From RGIG8775 sp045660295 (GTDB lineage: Bacteria > Bacillota > Clostridia > Oscillospirales > CAG-272), in contig JAZRDN010000040.1 of the NCBI GenBank assembly GCA_045660295.1, positions 38,337 through 102,336 of the forward strand: a stretch of DNA of 64,000 bases, in the 5' to 3' direction. How positions within the stretch are numbered: position 1 is the stretch's first letter; each line of letters starts with the position of its first letter. Made by a program: the position numbers and the translations under genes. Positions 17,443 through 26,498 of the stretch are shown one piece after another. Under the pieces are notes generated by a model, which saw nothing but the letters and a program-made list of their open reading frames with translations, was not told the origin of the DNA and did no database searches.

Positions 17443-20058
17443 TTAATGCTTGTGCTTGATAAAGCCAACCAGCTTGCAGAACTCCATAACTACCAGAGGT
17501 ACGAGGATAAGTCCAAGACCTATAAGGTAGAGATGCCAGGGAAGCGTTACCATTCCGAAGGCAATTCCCACGGGTGTAAAGAGTACGAGCGCCACAAGAA
17601 GTGTGGACGTAAGAGCCGCAAGATTGAGGTTCTTGTTCTTGAACATTCCTATCTTAAAGAGCGAATGCTCAGAGCGCATGTTGTACGCCTGAACTATCTG
17701 GCAGAGCGCGAGAACCATAAACGCCATTGTCTGACCACCCTCAAGCAGTCCTGTTACGCTTTCGCCAACCTTGAAGCCGATAAGAGTAAGAGCCGCGAAC
17801 ATGATGCCCTGAAGCACCACTCTTGTACCGAGACCGTGGGCGAATATGCCCTCGTTCTTGGGCTTGGGCTTTCTGTCCATGATGTCGGGTTCAACAGCCT
17901 CCATGCCAAGCGCGATGGCGGGCAGGCTGTCTGTTACGAGATTTATCCAAAGAAGCTGCATGGAGAGCAGGGGAGTCTTGTGCCACAGAAGCATTGCGGC
18001 AAATACCGTGATGACCTCACCGATGTTAGTTCCCAGAAGGAAGCCAACAACCTTTTTGATGTTTGCGTAGATACCGCGACCCTCGCGTACCGCGTCAACG
18101 ATGGTAGCGAAGTTGTCGTCAGTAAGCGTCATGTCAGCCGCACCCTTTGCAACGTCCGTACCTGTGATACCCATAGCACAACCTATGTCAGCCGCCTTAA
18201 GCGCGGGCGCGTCGTTTACGCCGTCACCTGTCATTGAAACTACCTGACCCTTGCGCTGCCAAGCCTTGACTATACGAATTTTGTTTTCGGGAGAAACTCG
18301 CGCGTATACCGAAATGCTTTCAACCTGAGCGTCAAGCTCGTCGTCGCTCATAGCGTCAAGCTCAGCACCCGTAATGGCTCTGTCGCCCTCAACGTAAATA
18401 CCAAGCTCCTTGGCGATTGCCGAAGCGGTAACTACGTGGTCGCCCGTTATCATAACAGGCTTTATTCCCGCCTTGCGGCAGGTCGCTACCGCTACCTTTG
18501 CCTCGGGACGGGGCGGGTCTATCATGCCCACAAGACCCATAAACGTGAGTCCGCACTCAAGCTCCTCGGATGTAGGCGTTGTGGGAACTTCGTCGATTTC
18601 CTTGTAAGCCACCGCAAGCACGCGAAGCGCGTCGGCACTCATGGTGTCTGTCATTTCTTTAGCCTTGTCAAGGTCACCCGCTATGCAACGGGGAACCATC
18701 ATGTCAAACGCGCCCTTGACGATAACGATATTCTTGCCGTCTATCTTGTTTACGGTCGTCATCAGCTTTCTGTCAGAGTCGAAGGGGATTTCGGCAAGTC
18801 TGATATAGCTCTTGTTGAGCTCGTCCTTGGGCAGACCGTTTTTGTGTGCCGCAAGAACGATAGCGGTCTCAGTGGGGTCGCCGATGTGCTTTTCCTCGCC
18901 GCCCTCGAAAACTACCGAGCCGTCACAGCAGAGAGTTCCGTATGTGAGAAGCTTTTTGATAGCCTCGGAGTTTTCGGTGCTTATTACCTCGGGCTCGCTT
19001 GCGCCGTCGGTATAAGCCTTTGTAAGTGTCATTCTGTTTTGTGTAAGTGTACCCGTCTTATCCGAGCAGATTACCGAAGCTCCGCCCAGCGTCTCAACCG
19101 CGGGCAAACGGCGGATAAGCGCGTTTTTCTTTACCATGCGCTGAACACCTATGGAAAGAACTATCGTAACTATAGCGGGGAGTCCCTCGGGGATCGCGGA
19201 GACCGCGAGAGATACTGAGGTCATGAATATTTCAAGCACAGGTATCTTGTTGAGTACGCCGACCACGAAGATTATAGCGCACGCGCCCAGAGCCACGAAG
19301 CCGAGATATTTTCCAAGCTGTGCCAGCTTCTGCTGGAGAGGAGTCTGACCGTCGGACTCACCGTCAAGCAGATTTGCTATCTTGCCCATTTCGGTGTTCA
19401 TTCCCGTAGCGGTTACGATAGCAGTCGCCGTTCCGTATGTGATACTGCAGCCCGAAAAGACCATGTTGCTGCGGTCACCTAAGGGCGCGTTCTCGTCAAC
19501 GATAAGCTCAGCGTCCTTTTCTGAGGGGACAGACTCACCCGTAAGCGCCGATTCCTCGCTCTTAAGGCTTGCGCTGTGAAGAAGTCTTGCGTCCGCGGGA
19601 ACAAAGTCGCCTGCCTCGAGCTTGATAATGTCGCCGGGAACAAGCTCAGCCGCGTCAATTACCTTTTCAACGCCGTCACGAATAACTCTGGCGTGTGGCG
19701 CCGACATATTTTTCAGCGCGTCAAGCGCCTTTTCGGCCTTGCTTTCCTGCATAACGCCCATAATAGCGTTGAGGATAACGATGAGAAGAATAAGCGCGGG
19801 CTCAAAAAGCTCGCCCCAGTTTCTTTCAACGCAAACGATCGCAAATGATACCGCCGCCGCAATAAGAAGAATGATTATCATAACGTCCTTGAACTGGTCA
19901 AAGAAACGTTCGAGATTGGTTTTCTTCTTTTTCTCACGGAGCTTGTTTTCGCCGTGCTTTTCTTTGAGCTCTGCCGCTTTTTCCTGTGACAGACCCTTTT
20001 CGAGGTTTGACTCAAGAGCATTCAAAACCTCATTCTTTTGTAAGTTGTGTGGTGTCAA
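17443..20058 (-). CDS. P-type Ca2+-transporting ATPase (type IIA)
   Basis: Cation-pumping ATPase of 871 residues, complete. Domain order: cation-ATPase N-terminus, first membrane pair, actuator with LTGESVPSEKDA, PEGLPA in membrane helix 4 (typical of Ca2+ pumps), phosphorylation site Asp333 in SDKTGTLTQNRM, nucleotide-binding domain with KGAFD, the hinge MTGDGVNDAPALKAADIG, and a C-terminal set of helices with NLVTDSLPAIALGMEA. Expected to export Ca2+ from the cytoplasm. The start is a TTG at 20058: AGGAGG lies 8 nt before it and no better start is near. Single-gene transcription unit with its own promoter and terminator. Confidence 0.94.
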   Translation of the reverse strand: MTPHNLQKNEVLNALESNLEKGLSQEKAAELKEKHGENKLREKKKKTNLERFFDQFKDVMIIILLIAAAVSFAIVCVERNWGELFEPALILLIVILNAIMGVMQESKAEKALDALKNMSAPHARVIRDGVEKVIDAAELVPGDIIKLEAGDFVPADARLLHSASLKSEESALTGESVPSEKDAELIVDENAPLGDRSNMVFSGCSITYGTATAIVTATGMNTEMGKIANLLDGESDGQTPLQQKLAQLGKYLGFVALGACAIIFVVGVLNKIPVLEIFMTSVSLAVSAIPEGLPAIVTIVLSIGVQRMVKKNALIRRLPAVETLGGASVICSDKTGTLTQNRMTLTKAYTDGASEPEVISTENSEAIKKLLTYGTLCCDGSVVFEGGEEKHIGDPTETAIVLAAHKNGLPKDELNKSYIRLAEIPFDSDRKLMTTVNKIDGKNIVIVKGAFDMMVPRCIAGDLDKAKEMTDTMSADALRVLAVAYKEIDEVPTTPTSEELECGLTFMGLVGMIDPPRPEAKVAVATCRKAGIKPVMITGDHVVTASAIAKELGIYVEGDRAITGAELDAMSDDELDAQVESISVYARVSPENKIRIVKAWQRKGQVVSMTGDGVNDAPALKAADIGCAMGITGTDVAKGAADMTLTDDNFATIVDAVREGRGIYANIKKVVGFLLGTNIGEVITVFAAMLLWHKTPLLSMQLLWINLVTDSLPAIALGMEAVEPDIMDRKPKPKNEGIFAHGLGTRVVLQGIMFAALTLIGFKVGESVTGLLEGGQTMAFMVLALCQIVQAYNMRSEHSLFKIGMFKNKNLNLAALTSTLLVALVLFTPVGIAFGMVTLPWHLYLIGLGLILVPLVVMEFCKLVGFIKHKH

Positions 20059-20104
20059 GTTGTATACCTCCTGTTATAATTGCGGAAAACCGCTGAACAC
20101 TACT

Positions 20105-20133
20105 ATTATACCATCTTTATACTGTAAAATCAA
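20105..20133 (-). promoter_or_regulatory. Promoter of the Ca2+ ATPase gene
   Basis: Minus strand TTGATT (20133-20128), 17 bp, TATAAT (20110-20105). Confidence 0.75.
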
Positions 20134-20179
20134 CAAAAATGTTAATCTTTTCACAAAAGATGTTATATTTGTTAAAAAT

Positions 20180-20227
20180 CCCCGTACTATGCGTGTATCC
20201 GTTAAGGATTACACGCATAGTACGGGG
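20180..20227 (-). terminator. Long hairpin terminator after the topoisomerase gene
   Basis: Arms of 21 and 22 nt (CCCCGTACTATGCGTGTATCC and its complement with one bulged base) around a 5-nt loop, followed on the minus strand by ATTTTTAAC. Unusually long for a simple terminator. Confidence 0.75.
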
Positions 20228-20232
20228 AAGTG

Positions 20233-22239
20233 TTATATGTCCGCGTCCTTGACGTACTTCTTTCCGTTAAGCGTGATAAATTGCTTTCTCGCGGGCAGAT
20301 TGTCGCCAAGCAGAGTGTCAAACATCTCATAGGTCTTTGCGGGGTCAGTAGTGGTGACGGCGATAAGACGGCGCGTCTCGGGGTTCATTGTGGTCTGCCA
20401 CATCATCTTCGGCTCGTTTTCACCAAGTCCCTTGGAACGCTGAAGCGTGTACTTCTTACCCTCTAACTTTTTGAGTATCTCTGCGCGCTCAAACTCGTTG
20501 TAGGCGAAATAAATGTCGTCCTTTACCGTTATCTCAAACAGAGGCGATTCGGCGATAAACACCTTACCCGCCGCAAGCAGAGAGGGAAGCAGACGGTAGA
20601 ACAGCGTCAGAAGAAGCGTTCTTATCTGGAATCCGTCCTCATCGGCATCGGTACAGATTATGATTTTGGACCAGCGAAGCGTGTTGATATCAAAGGCGGG
20701 AATGTTGGTCTTTACCTTGCCGCTTATCTCAACTCCGCAACCGATTACCCTGAGCAGGTCGGTAATTATCTCAGACTTGAAAATCTTGTCGTAGGAGCTC
20801 TTAAGACAGTTAAGAGTCTTACCTCTTACGGGGATGATAGCCTGGAATTCGGCGTCTCGACCGAGCTTACAGGATGTAAGAGCCGAGTCACCCTCAACGA
20901 TGTAAAGCTCGCGCATAGCAGGGTCTTTTGAACGGCAGTTTACAAATTTTTCAACTCGGTTGGCGATATCAAGCGAGCCTGTCAGCTTTTTCTTGATGTT
21001 CAAGCGCTCATTTTCCGCAGACTCACGGCTTCGCTTGTTTATCAGTACCTGATTTGCGAATATCTCTGCGCTCTGTGGATTTTCGATAAAGAAGATCTCA
21101 AGATTTGTCTTTATCGACTCGTACATCGCCTCGTAGATAAATTTGTTTGTGATAGCTTTCTTTGTCTGGTTTTCGTAGGACGTTATCGTTGAAAAACTGT
21201 TTATTACAAGAATAAGACAGTCGCTTATGTCGTTGAAGGTTATCTTTGACTCGTTTTTGGTATATTTGCCTACGTTCTTGATGTATTTGTCAAGGGCGTA
21301 CGCAAATCCGAGCTTGACCGCCTTGTCGGGCGAGCCTCCGTGCTCAAGGAAGCTGGAGTTGTGATAATACTCGATTACGTTTACACTGTTGGAAACGCAG
21401 AATGAGAAATCGGCCTTTAACTTGTATTCCGGTTTGTCCTCTCTGTCACGACCCTTGGATTCCAAACGCCAGTGATATGGTTGGATCATTGATGCCTCAC
21501 CGGCAATTTCAGCAATATAGTCGGTAATTCCGTTGGCATAGAGGAAGCTGTGCTCCTCAAAACTGCCATCCTCTTGCTCTATTTTCAGAACAAAGGATAT
21601 GCCCGCATTTACCACCGACTGGCGGCGCATGGTCTCAATAAAGAATTCGGCAGGTATTTTGATGTCGGTAAAGACCTCAAGGTCCGGCTTCCAATGAATT
21701 ACCGTACCGGTGCGCTTTTCCTTGCGCTCAAGCTCACGTTCCTCAAGCTCACTGCAAGGCTCACCCTTTTTAAAGTGGATGGATCGAACGAACTTTCCGT
21801 CATAGGAATAAACGTCCATGTACTCGGAGCTGTACTGCGTAGCACAGGCGCCCAGACCGTTAAGACCGAGCGAATATTCGTAAGCCGATTCGCTGTCATT
21901 GTTATCGTATTTACCTCCGGCGTAAAGCTCACAGTATATAAGATCCCAGTTCCATCTGCCTTCCTTTTCGTTGTATCCGAGGGGAACTCCGCGTCCCTTG
22001 TCGTCTACCTGTATGGAATGGTCTGCGAAAGCGGTTACCGTTATCTCGTTTCCGTGGCCCTCACGCGCTTCGTCAACCGAGTTGGAAAGTATCTCGAAAA
22101 AAGAGTGCTCGCAGCCTTCAAGACCGTCAGAGCCAAAGATAACGCCGGGACGTTTTCTGACTCGGTCAGCGCCCTTGAGGGCTGTGATGCTTTGATTGCC
22201 GTATTCTTGTTTAGCTTTGTTCACTTTGTTTGTTGCCAC
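20233..22239 (-). CDS. Type IIA topoisomerase B subunit (ParE/GyrB-like), orphan
   Basis: ATPase subunit of a gyrase/topoisomerase IV-type enzyme, 668 residues. The GHKL ATPase region shows EILSNSVDEAREG, DDKGRGVP and SLGLNGLGA; the Toprim region shows YIVEGDSAL and the metal site CTDADEDGFQIRTLLL, where Glu replaces the usual Val/Met. IPVRGKTLNC and LQRSKGLGENEP are also conserved. No ParC/GyrA-type subunit is adjacent; a long terminator follows directly. Upstream, ybaK is 21 bp away. Start is GTG at 22239 with AGGAAAGG. It resembles ParE more than GyrB, but the true partner must be encoded elsewhere. Confidence 0.88.
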   Translation of the reverse strand: MATNKVNKAKQEYGNQSITALKGADRVRKRPGVIFGSDGLEGCEHSFFEILSNSVDEAREGHGNEITVTAFADHSIQVDDKGRGVPLGYNEKEGRWNWDLIYCELYAGGKYDNNDSESAYEYSLGLNGLGACATQYSSEYMDVYSYDGKFVRSIHFKKGEPCSELEERELERKEKRTGTVIHWKPDLEVFTDIKIPAEFFIETMRRQSVVNAGISFVLKIEQEDGSFEEHSFLYANGITDYIAEIAGEASMIQPYHWRLESKGRDREDKPEYKLKADFSFCVSNSVNVIEYYHNSSFLEHGGSPDKAVKLGFAYALDKYIKNVGKYTKNESKITFNDISDCLILVINSFSTITSYENQTKKAITNKFIYEAMYESIKTNLEIFFIENPQSAEIFANQVLINKRSRESAENERLNIKKKLTGSLDIANRVEKFVNCRSKDPAMRELYIVEGDSALTSCKLGRDAEFQAIIPVRGKTLNCLKSSYDKIFKSEIITDLLRVIGCGVEISGKVKTNIPAFDINTLRWSKIIICTDADEDGFQIRTLLLTLFYRLLPSLLAAGKVFIAESPLFEITVKDDIYFAYNEFERAEILKKLEGKKYTLQRSKGLGENEPKMMWQTTMNPETRRLIAVTTTDPAKTYEMFDTLLGDNLPARKQFITLNGKKYVKDADI

Positions 22240-22260
22240 TTTTATGTATCCTTTCCTGAA

Positions 22261-22746
22261 TTATTCTGTAATCGGGGCGATCGGCTTGCAAACGTCAGCC
22301 CACTCTATTGCGCCCGAAAGTGTGAAAAGCTCATCACAGGTAAGCTCAATGGCACTGTTTGAGCTTCCGCAAGCAGGGAACACCGTGGCGAAGCGCTTAA
22401 GCCCCTCGTCAAGATAAACGCTTACGTCCTCGGGAACAGCAAAGGGGCAAACCCCGCCTATGGCATGTCCCGTAAAAGCAACCACCTCGTCGGGGGTAAG
22501 CATTTTGGCTTTTGTCGCGAACTTTTGCTTGAATTTGCTGTTGTCTATCTTGGTGTCGCCTGCGGCGACTATCATGATACACTTTTCGTCTTTTGACATG
22601 AACGTGAGGCTCTTGGCTATTCTTGCGGGAATAGCTCCCACCGCGATAGCGGCTTCCTCAACCGTGGCGCTTGAAACAGGAAACTCCATAACTTTTTCAC
22701 CCATTCCGCGCTCAGCCAAAAAGGCTTTTACTTTTTCTATCGACAT
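22261..22746 (-). CDS. ybaK: YbaK/EbsC-type aminoacyl-tRNA editing protein
   Basis: Free-standing editing domain of 161 residues that in this family hydrolyses mischarged tRNA, such as Cys- or Ala-tRNA(Pro). Visible family features are the substrate-pocket Lys in ARIAKSLTFMSKDEKC, the KFATKAKMLTPDEVVAFTGH segment and the GGVCPFAVP loop. The ATG at 22746 is used because GGGAG lies 8 nt before it; an in-frame ATG at 22770 has none. It precedes the topoisomerase gene by 21 bp and is divergent from murD. The exact tRNA specificity is not readable. Confidence 0.87.
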   Translation of the reverse strand: MSIEKVKAFLAERGMGEKVMEFPVSSATVEEAAIAVGAIPARIAKSLTFMSKDEKCIMIVAAGDTKIDNSKFKQKFATKAKMLTPDEVVAFTGHAIGGVCPFAVPEDVSVYLDEGLKRFATVFPACGSSNSAIELTCDELFTLSGAIEWADVCKPIAPITE

Positions 22747-22853
22747 AATATCACTCCCAATAATAAACATCCAGTATAATTATAACAGATTTTTCTCGTT
22801 TTGAAAAGGGGAAAACCGAAAATATTTTTACCTTTTCGTAAATTTTCGTAAAT

Positions 22854-22887
22854 TTGACTTGAATATAATGTAAAAATATTATATAAT
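22854..22887 (+). promoter_or_regulatory. Promoter region of murD
   Basis: TTGAAT (22859-22864) with 17 bp to TATAAT (22882-22887). An overlapping TTGACT (22854) has 17 bp to TATTAT (22877). Confidence 0.65.
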
Positions 22888-22921
22888 ATACTGTATAATA
22901 AATTTTGAGAGGTAGATTTTC

Positions 22922-24361
22922 ATGAAAAACACGGAACTCCTTGAAAAAATAAAAGAGAGTAGGGTTGCGGTCTTGGGACTCGGCGTGTCAAATATCCCGC
23001 TTGTCAGGTTTTTGCTTGACTTGGGCGTTGCCGATATCACCGTGCACGATAAAAAGCCATTGCCCGAGCTGGGTAATGAGGCACGTCAGTATGCTGAGCA
23101 GGGCGTGAAGTTCATAGACGGCGAGAATTATCTTGATACCGTCGAGGCTGATTTTATCTTTCGCTCGCCCGGTATAAGAGATGATGTCGCGGGTATAGCC
23201 GCGGCGGTGGAAAACGGAGCGGTGCTCACCTCGGAAATGGAGCTTTTCTTTGAGCTTACCCCGGCGAGAATAATTGCCATAACAGGAAGCGACGGAAAGA
23301 CCACCACAACCACCCTGACGTATAAGATATTAGAACAAGAGCTTTCAAAAAAGGGAAACGGAAAAGTGTACGTTGGCGGAAATATCGGGGCGCCTCTGTT
23401 GCCGCTTGTATACGAAATGACCGAAAATGATTATGCGGTGGTCGAGCTTTCGAGCTTTCAGTTAAAGACCTTAAAGACCTCTCCGTACAGAGCGGCTATT
23501 ACGAATATATCGCCCAATCACCTTGATTGGCATACCGATATGAATGAATATATTGAGAGCAAATTCAATCTCTGCCGTAACGCGGGGCTCGACAGATTGG
23601 TAACAAACCGCGAGAGCGAGGACGCGCTTGCTCTTTCCCTGCGTGTTTCGTGCGGCGTAACGCTGATTTCCTCAAAAAGAAGTGCTTTTCACGATATCTG
23701 CGACGAGGGGCACGGAAAAAAAGCTATATTCGAGCGAGACGGTGAGATAATATTAAGTGACGGAACTCTTGAGCGCATAATGCTTAAGACCGCCGATATA
23801 AAGCTTGTCGGAAGACACAATGTTGAAAATTATATGACCGCTATCGCATTGCTTGACGGCATGGTGTCGTATGACAGCGTGAGACGTGTGGCAGTCTCAT
23901 TCGGAGGCGTTGAGCACAGAATGGAGTTCGTAAAAGAGCATAATGGAGTAAAGTATTACAATAGCTCTATAGATTCAAGCCCCACGAGAACCATAGCGGC
24001 GATATCTTCCTTTGAACAAAAGCCTATATTGATCTGCGGCGGCTACGATAAGCATATTCCTTTTGATAAGCTTGGTGACGTGCTTTGTCAGCGCGCTAAA
24101 GCCGTTGTGCTTACGGGCGCTACTCGAGAGGCTATCAACGCGGCAATAAGAAGATCCGATTATTTTACGGACGGAGAGCTTACTATCGTTATAAAACCCG
24201 ATTTCTTCGACGCGGTTGATGCTGCCAAGAGCCTTGCCAAAGAGGGCGATATTGTGGTCTTGTCTCCCGCGTGCGCCAGCTTTGACGCGTTCAGAAATTT
24301 TGAGGAACGGGGAAACATATTCAAAAATATAATAAATTCAATGACCGAGGAAGGCAATTAA
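22922..24361 (+). CDS. murD: UDP-N-acetylmuramoyl-L-alanine--D-glutamate ligase
   Basis: Cytoplasmic Mur ligase that adds D-glutamate to UDP-MurNAc-L-Ala. The 479-residue protein has an N-terminal Rossmann domain (VAVLGLGVSNIPLVRFL), the ATP loop ITGSDGKTTTT, the central ELSSFQLKTL and NISPNHLDWH motifs, the Mur-ligase HNVENYMTAIA motif, and the C-terminal domain with EHRMEFV and YNSSIDSSPTRTIAAI. The typical Asp of NDSKATN is seen here as NSSIDSSPT, a known variation in some Clostridia. It stands away from a dcw cluster and is followed 4 bp later by an aminopeptidase gene, so cell-wall and peptide-turnover genes share an operon. Confidence 0.93.
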   Translation: MKNTELLEKIKESRVAVLGLGVSNIPLVRFLLDLGVADITVHDKKPLPELGNEARQYAEQGVKFIDGENYLDTVEADFIFRSPGIRDDVAGIAAAVENGAVLTSEMELFFELTPARIIAITGSDGKTTTTTLTYKILEQELSKKGNGKVYVGGNIGAPLLPLVYEMTENDYAVVELSSFQLKTLKTSPYRAAITNISPNHLDWHTDMNEYIESKFNLCRNAGLDRLVTNRESEDALALSLRVSCGVTLISSKRSAFHDICDEGHGKKAIFERDGEIILSDGTLERIMLKTADIKLVGRHNVENYMTAIALLDGMVSYDSVRRVAVSFGGVEHRMEFVKEHNGVKYYNSSIDSSPTRTIAAISSFEQKPILICGGYDKHIPFDKLGDVLCQRAKAVVLTGATREAINAAIRRSDYFTDGELTIVIKPDFFDAVDAAKSLAKEGDIVVLSPACASFDAFRNFEERGNIFKNIINSMTEEGN

Positions 24362-24365
24362 TTAA

Positions 24366-25418
24366 ATGGAATTAAAAGGACTCATACAGGAGCTGGCGAG
24401 CCTCATGTCGATTACGGGATATGAGGACGCATGCTCCGAGACTGTAAAAAAGATCGCCGATGAATATTTCGACGGATATTTTTGCGATAACGTAAAAAAC
24501 CATATACTCGTAAAAAAGTGCGGCAGGGAAAATGCCCCCAAAATCGTTATCGATACTCATTTTGACGAGATAGGAATGTACGTGAGCGAGATAAAGGAGG
24601 GGGGCTTCCTTAAGGTTATCAATATCGGCGGACTTGATACCAGAATAATGCAGGCGTCCGATGTGGTTATCTACGGTAAGGAAAAGATAAATGGCGTTGT
24701 TGCCTCGATTCCGCCCCACCTGTCAAACGCCAATGACAGAGAAAAGCTTCTTGCGGTGGACGAGCTTCTTATAGATACGGGATATTCTGAGGACGAGCTT
24801 GCCGAGCTTGTATCACTCGGCACGCCGGTTGGCTTTTACCCCAAATATACCGAGCTTTTAAACTCGCAGCTTGCGGGTAAGGGCTTTGATAATAAAGCCT
24901 GCGCCGCTTGTGCCGTAAAGGCGTTGGCAGATATCGACCGTAGCTCTCTTGCGGGCGACGTTTATCTATTGCTTTCGGCGCATGAGGAGACCGACCGACT
25001 TGGTTGCGTTGTCTGCGGTACTTATACGGTAAACCCCGATTACGCTATGGTCGTGGACGTAAATCTCGGCAAAACTCCCGATACCAAGTCTCGCGAGACC
25101 GTGGATATGGGCGAGGGCGTGGCAATTACGCTGTCTGCCGTTACAGACCGCGCGCTTACTAAAATGACCGCCGAGCTTTGCGCCGAAAAGGAGATAAAAT
25201 ATCAGCGTATCGTGTCGGCAACCAGCACGGGAACAAACGCTACCGCGCTTTCGCTCGTTCGTGGCGGAGTGCCCGTGGTGGACGTTGGGCTTCCGCTTAA
25301 GTCTATGCACACTTATAACGAGATATTGAATCTCGAGGATGCCGAAGCTCTCACAAGGCTTATAGCCGAGTTTGTGTGCAGTAAAAAAATAGCGGAGGTG
25401 TTTGGCAATGTACAATAA
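24366..25418 (+). CDS. M42-family aminopeptidase, first of three (divergent)
   Basis: Dinuclear metal peptidase of the M42 (TET/glutamyl aminopeptidase) family, 350 residues. Metal and catalytic motifs can be matched: DTHFDEIGMYV (usual form AHMDEVG), FDNKACAACAV (usual DDRxGC), HEETDRLGC for the catalytic Glu pair, VDVNLGKTPD, and a late His in LKSMHTYNEI. The signatures are looser than in the two copies downstream, so substrate range or activity may differ. TET peptidases assemble into large hollow complexes that trim peptides in the cytoplasm. It lies 4 bp after murD and overlaps the next gene by 11 bp. Confidence 0.88.
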   Translation: MELKGLIQELASLMSITGYEDACSETVKKIADEYFDGYFCDNVKNHILVKKCGRENAPKIVIDTHFDEIGMYVSEIKEGGFLKVINIGGLDTRIMQASDVVIYGKEKINGVVASIPPHLSNANDREKLLAVDELLIDTGYSEDELAELVSLGTPVGFYPKYTELLNSQLAGKGFDNKACAACAVKALADIDRSSLAGDVYLLLSAHEETDRLGCVVCGTYTVNPDYAMVVDVNLGKTPDTKSRETVDMGEGVAITLSAVTDRALTKMTAELCAEKEIKYQRIVSATSTGTNATALSLVRGGVPVVDVGLPLKSMHTYNEILNLEDAEALTRLIAEFVCSKKIAEVFGNVQ

Positions 25419-26478
25419 CAGAACAGAGCTTCTCAAGGACCTCGCACTTTCTTTCGGTCCTACGGGCTGTGAGGGCAACGTGGGTGAGCTTGTTTGCAGG
25501 ATAGCGGCTCAGTATTGCGACAATTACGCGGTGGATAAGATGGGAAACTGCGTGTTCAAGATAGTGCCCAAGGTCTACACCGCCCATACAAAAAAGATAA
25601 TGCTTTCGGCACACATGGACGAGGTCGGTTTTATGGTGACCGAGATAGACGGCGACGGATATCTCAAGTTTGATACCGTTGGCGGAATAGATTGCCGTGT
25701 GCTCTGCGGACGGAACGTTACAATAGGTGACGAAAACAAGAAGATAAAAGGCGTTATCGCGTCAAAGGCAATACACCACCAGAGCTCGGACGAGCGTAAA
25801 AAAGCCACAAAGATATCTGATATGTATATCGACATCGGTGCGACCTCAAAGGAGGACGCCGAGAAATACGTAGATATCGGAGATTTCGGAACCTTCGACA
25901 GTGACTTCATAATTTTCGGAAAGAATGACCGCCTTGTAAAATCCAAGGCGCTTGATGACCGTATGGGGTGCGTAGTTATGCTCGAGGTAATGAAGGAGCT
26001 TCGGGAGGGCAAAATAAAGAACGGAAACGAGCTTTATTTCTGCTTTACCGTGCGCGAGGAGGTAGGACTTTCGGGTGCGCAGACCGTAGCGCAGGTCATA
26101 AAGCCCGATTATGCAATAGTGCTTGAGTCCACCGCTATCGCCGATATTGAGGACGTTGACCCCGCGCTTCGCGTGGCTGAGGTTGGCAAGGGCGGCGTGG
26201 TGTCGGTTATGGACCGCGCCACGGTCTATAACCGTAAGCTCGTGTCTTACATCCTTGAGCTTGCCGAGCTTAAGGGAATAAAGGCGCAGGTAAAGAGATA
26301 CGTCTCGGGCGGTAACGATGCGGGACATATCCATAAGAGCGGAGAGGGCGTGAAAACCGCGGCCATATCAGTGCCTACGCGTTATCTTCATTCGCCCGCT
26401 TGCGTCGCGTCGCTTGATGATCTTGACTCAATAATCGAGATTGTAAAGGCGCTTATAGAAACATGGAAATCGGTATAG
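25408..26478 (+). CDS. M42-family aminopeptidase, second of three
   Basis: 356-residue M42 peptidase with canonical signatures: SAHMDEVGFMV (metal His and Asp), DDRMGCVVM, REEVGLSGAQT (catalytic Glu), the ligand in VLESTAIADIED, and the final metal His in PTRYLHSP. The ATG at 25408 is chosen because GGAGG lies 9 nt upstream; the in-frame TTG at 25402 would be only 3 nt from it. Overlap with both neighbours' ends indicates translational coupling. It probably forms homo- or mixed TET assemblies with its neighbours (inference). Confidence 0.94.
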   Translation: MYNNRTELLKDLALSFGPTGCEGNVGELVCRIAAQYCDNYAVDKMGNCVFKIVPKVYTAHTKKIMLSAHMDEVGFMVTEIDGDGYLKFDTVGGIDCRVLCGRNVTIGDENKKIKGVIASKAIHHQSSDERKKATKISDMYIDIGATSKEDAEKYVDIGDFGTFDSDFIIFGKNDRLVKSKALDDRMGCVVMLEVMKELREGKIKNGNELYFCFTVREEVGLSGAQTVAQVIKPDYAIVLESTAIADIEDVDPALRVAEVGKGGVVSVMDRATVYNRKLVSYILELAELKGIKAQVKRYVSGGNDAGHIHKSGEGVKTAAISVPTRYLHSPACVASLDDLDSIIEIVKALIETWKSV

Positions 26479-26498
26479 GCAAGAGAGAGGAAAAAACA

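Noticed and set aside
17359..18237. 292-codon plus-strand frame opposite the Ca2+ ATPase C-terminus
   Set aside because: Runs through the ATPase terminator and is highly basic and low in hydrophobic residues; a shadow.
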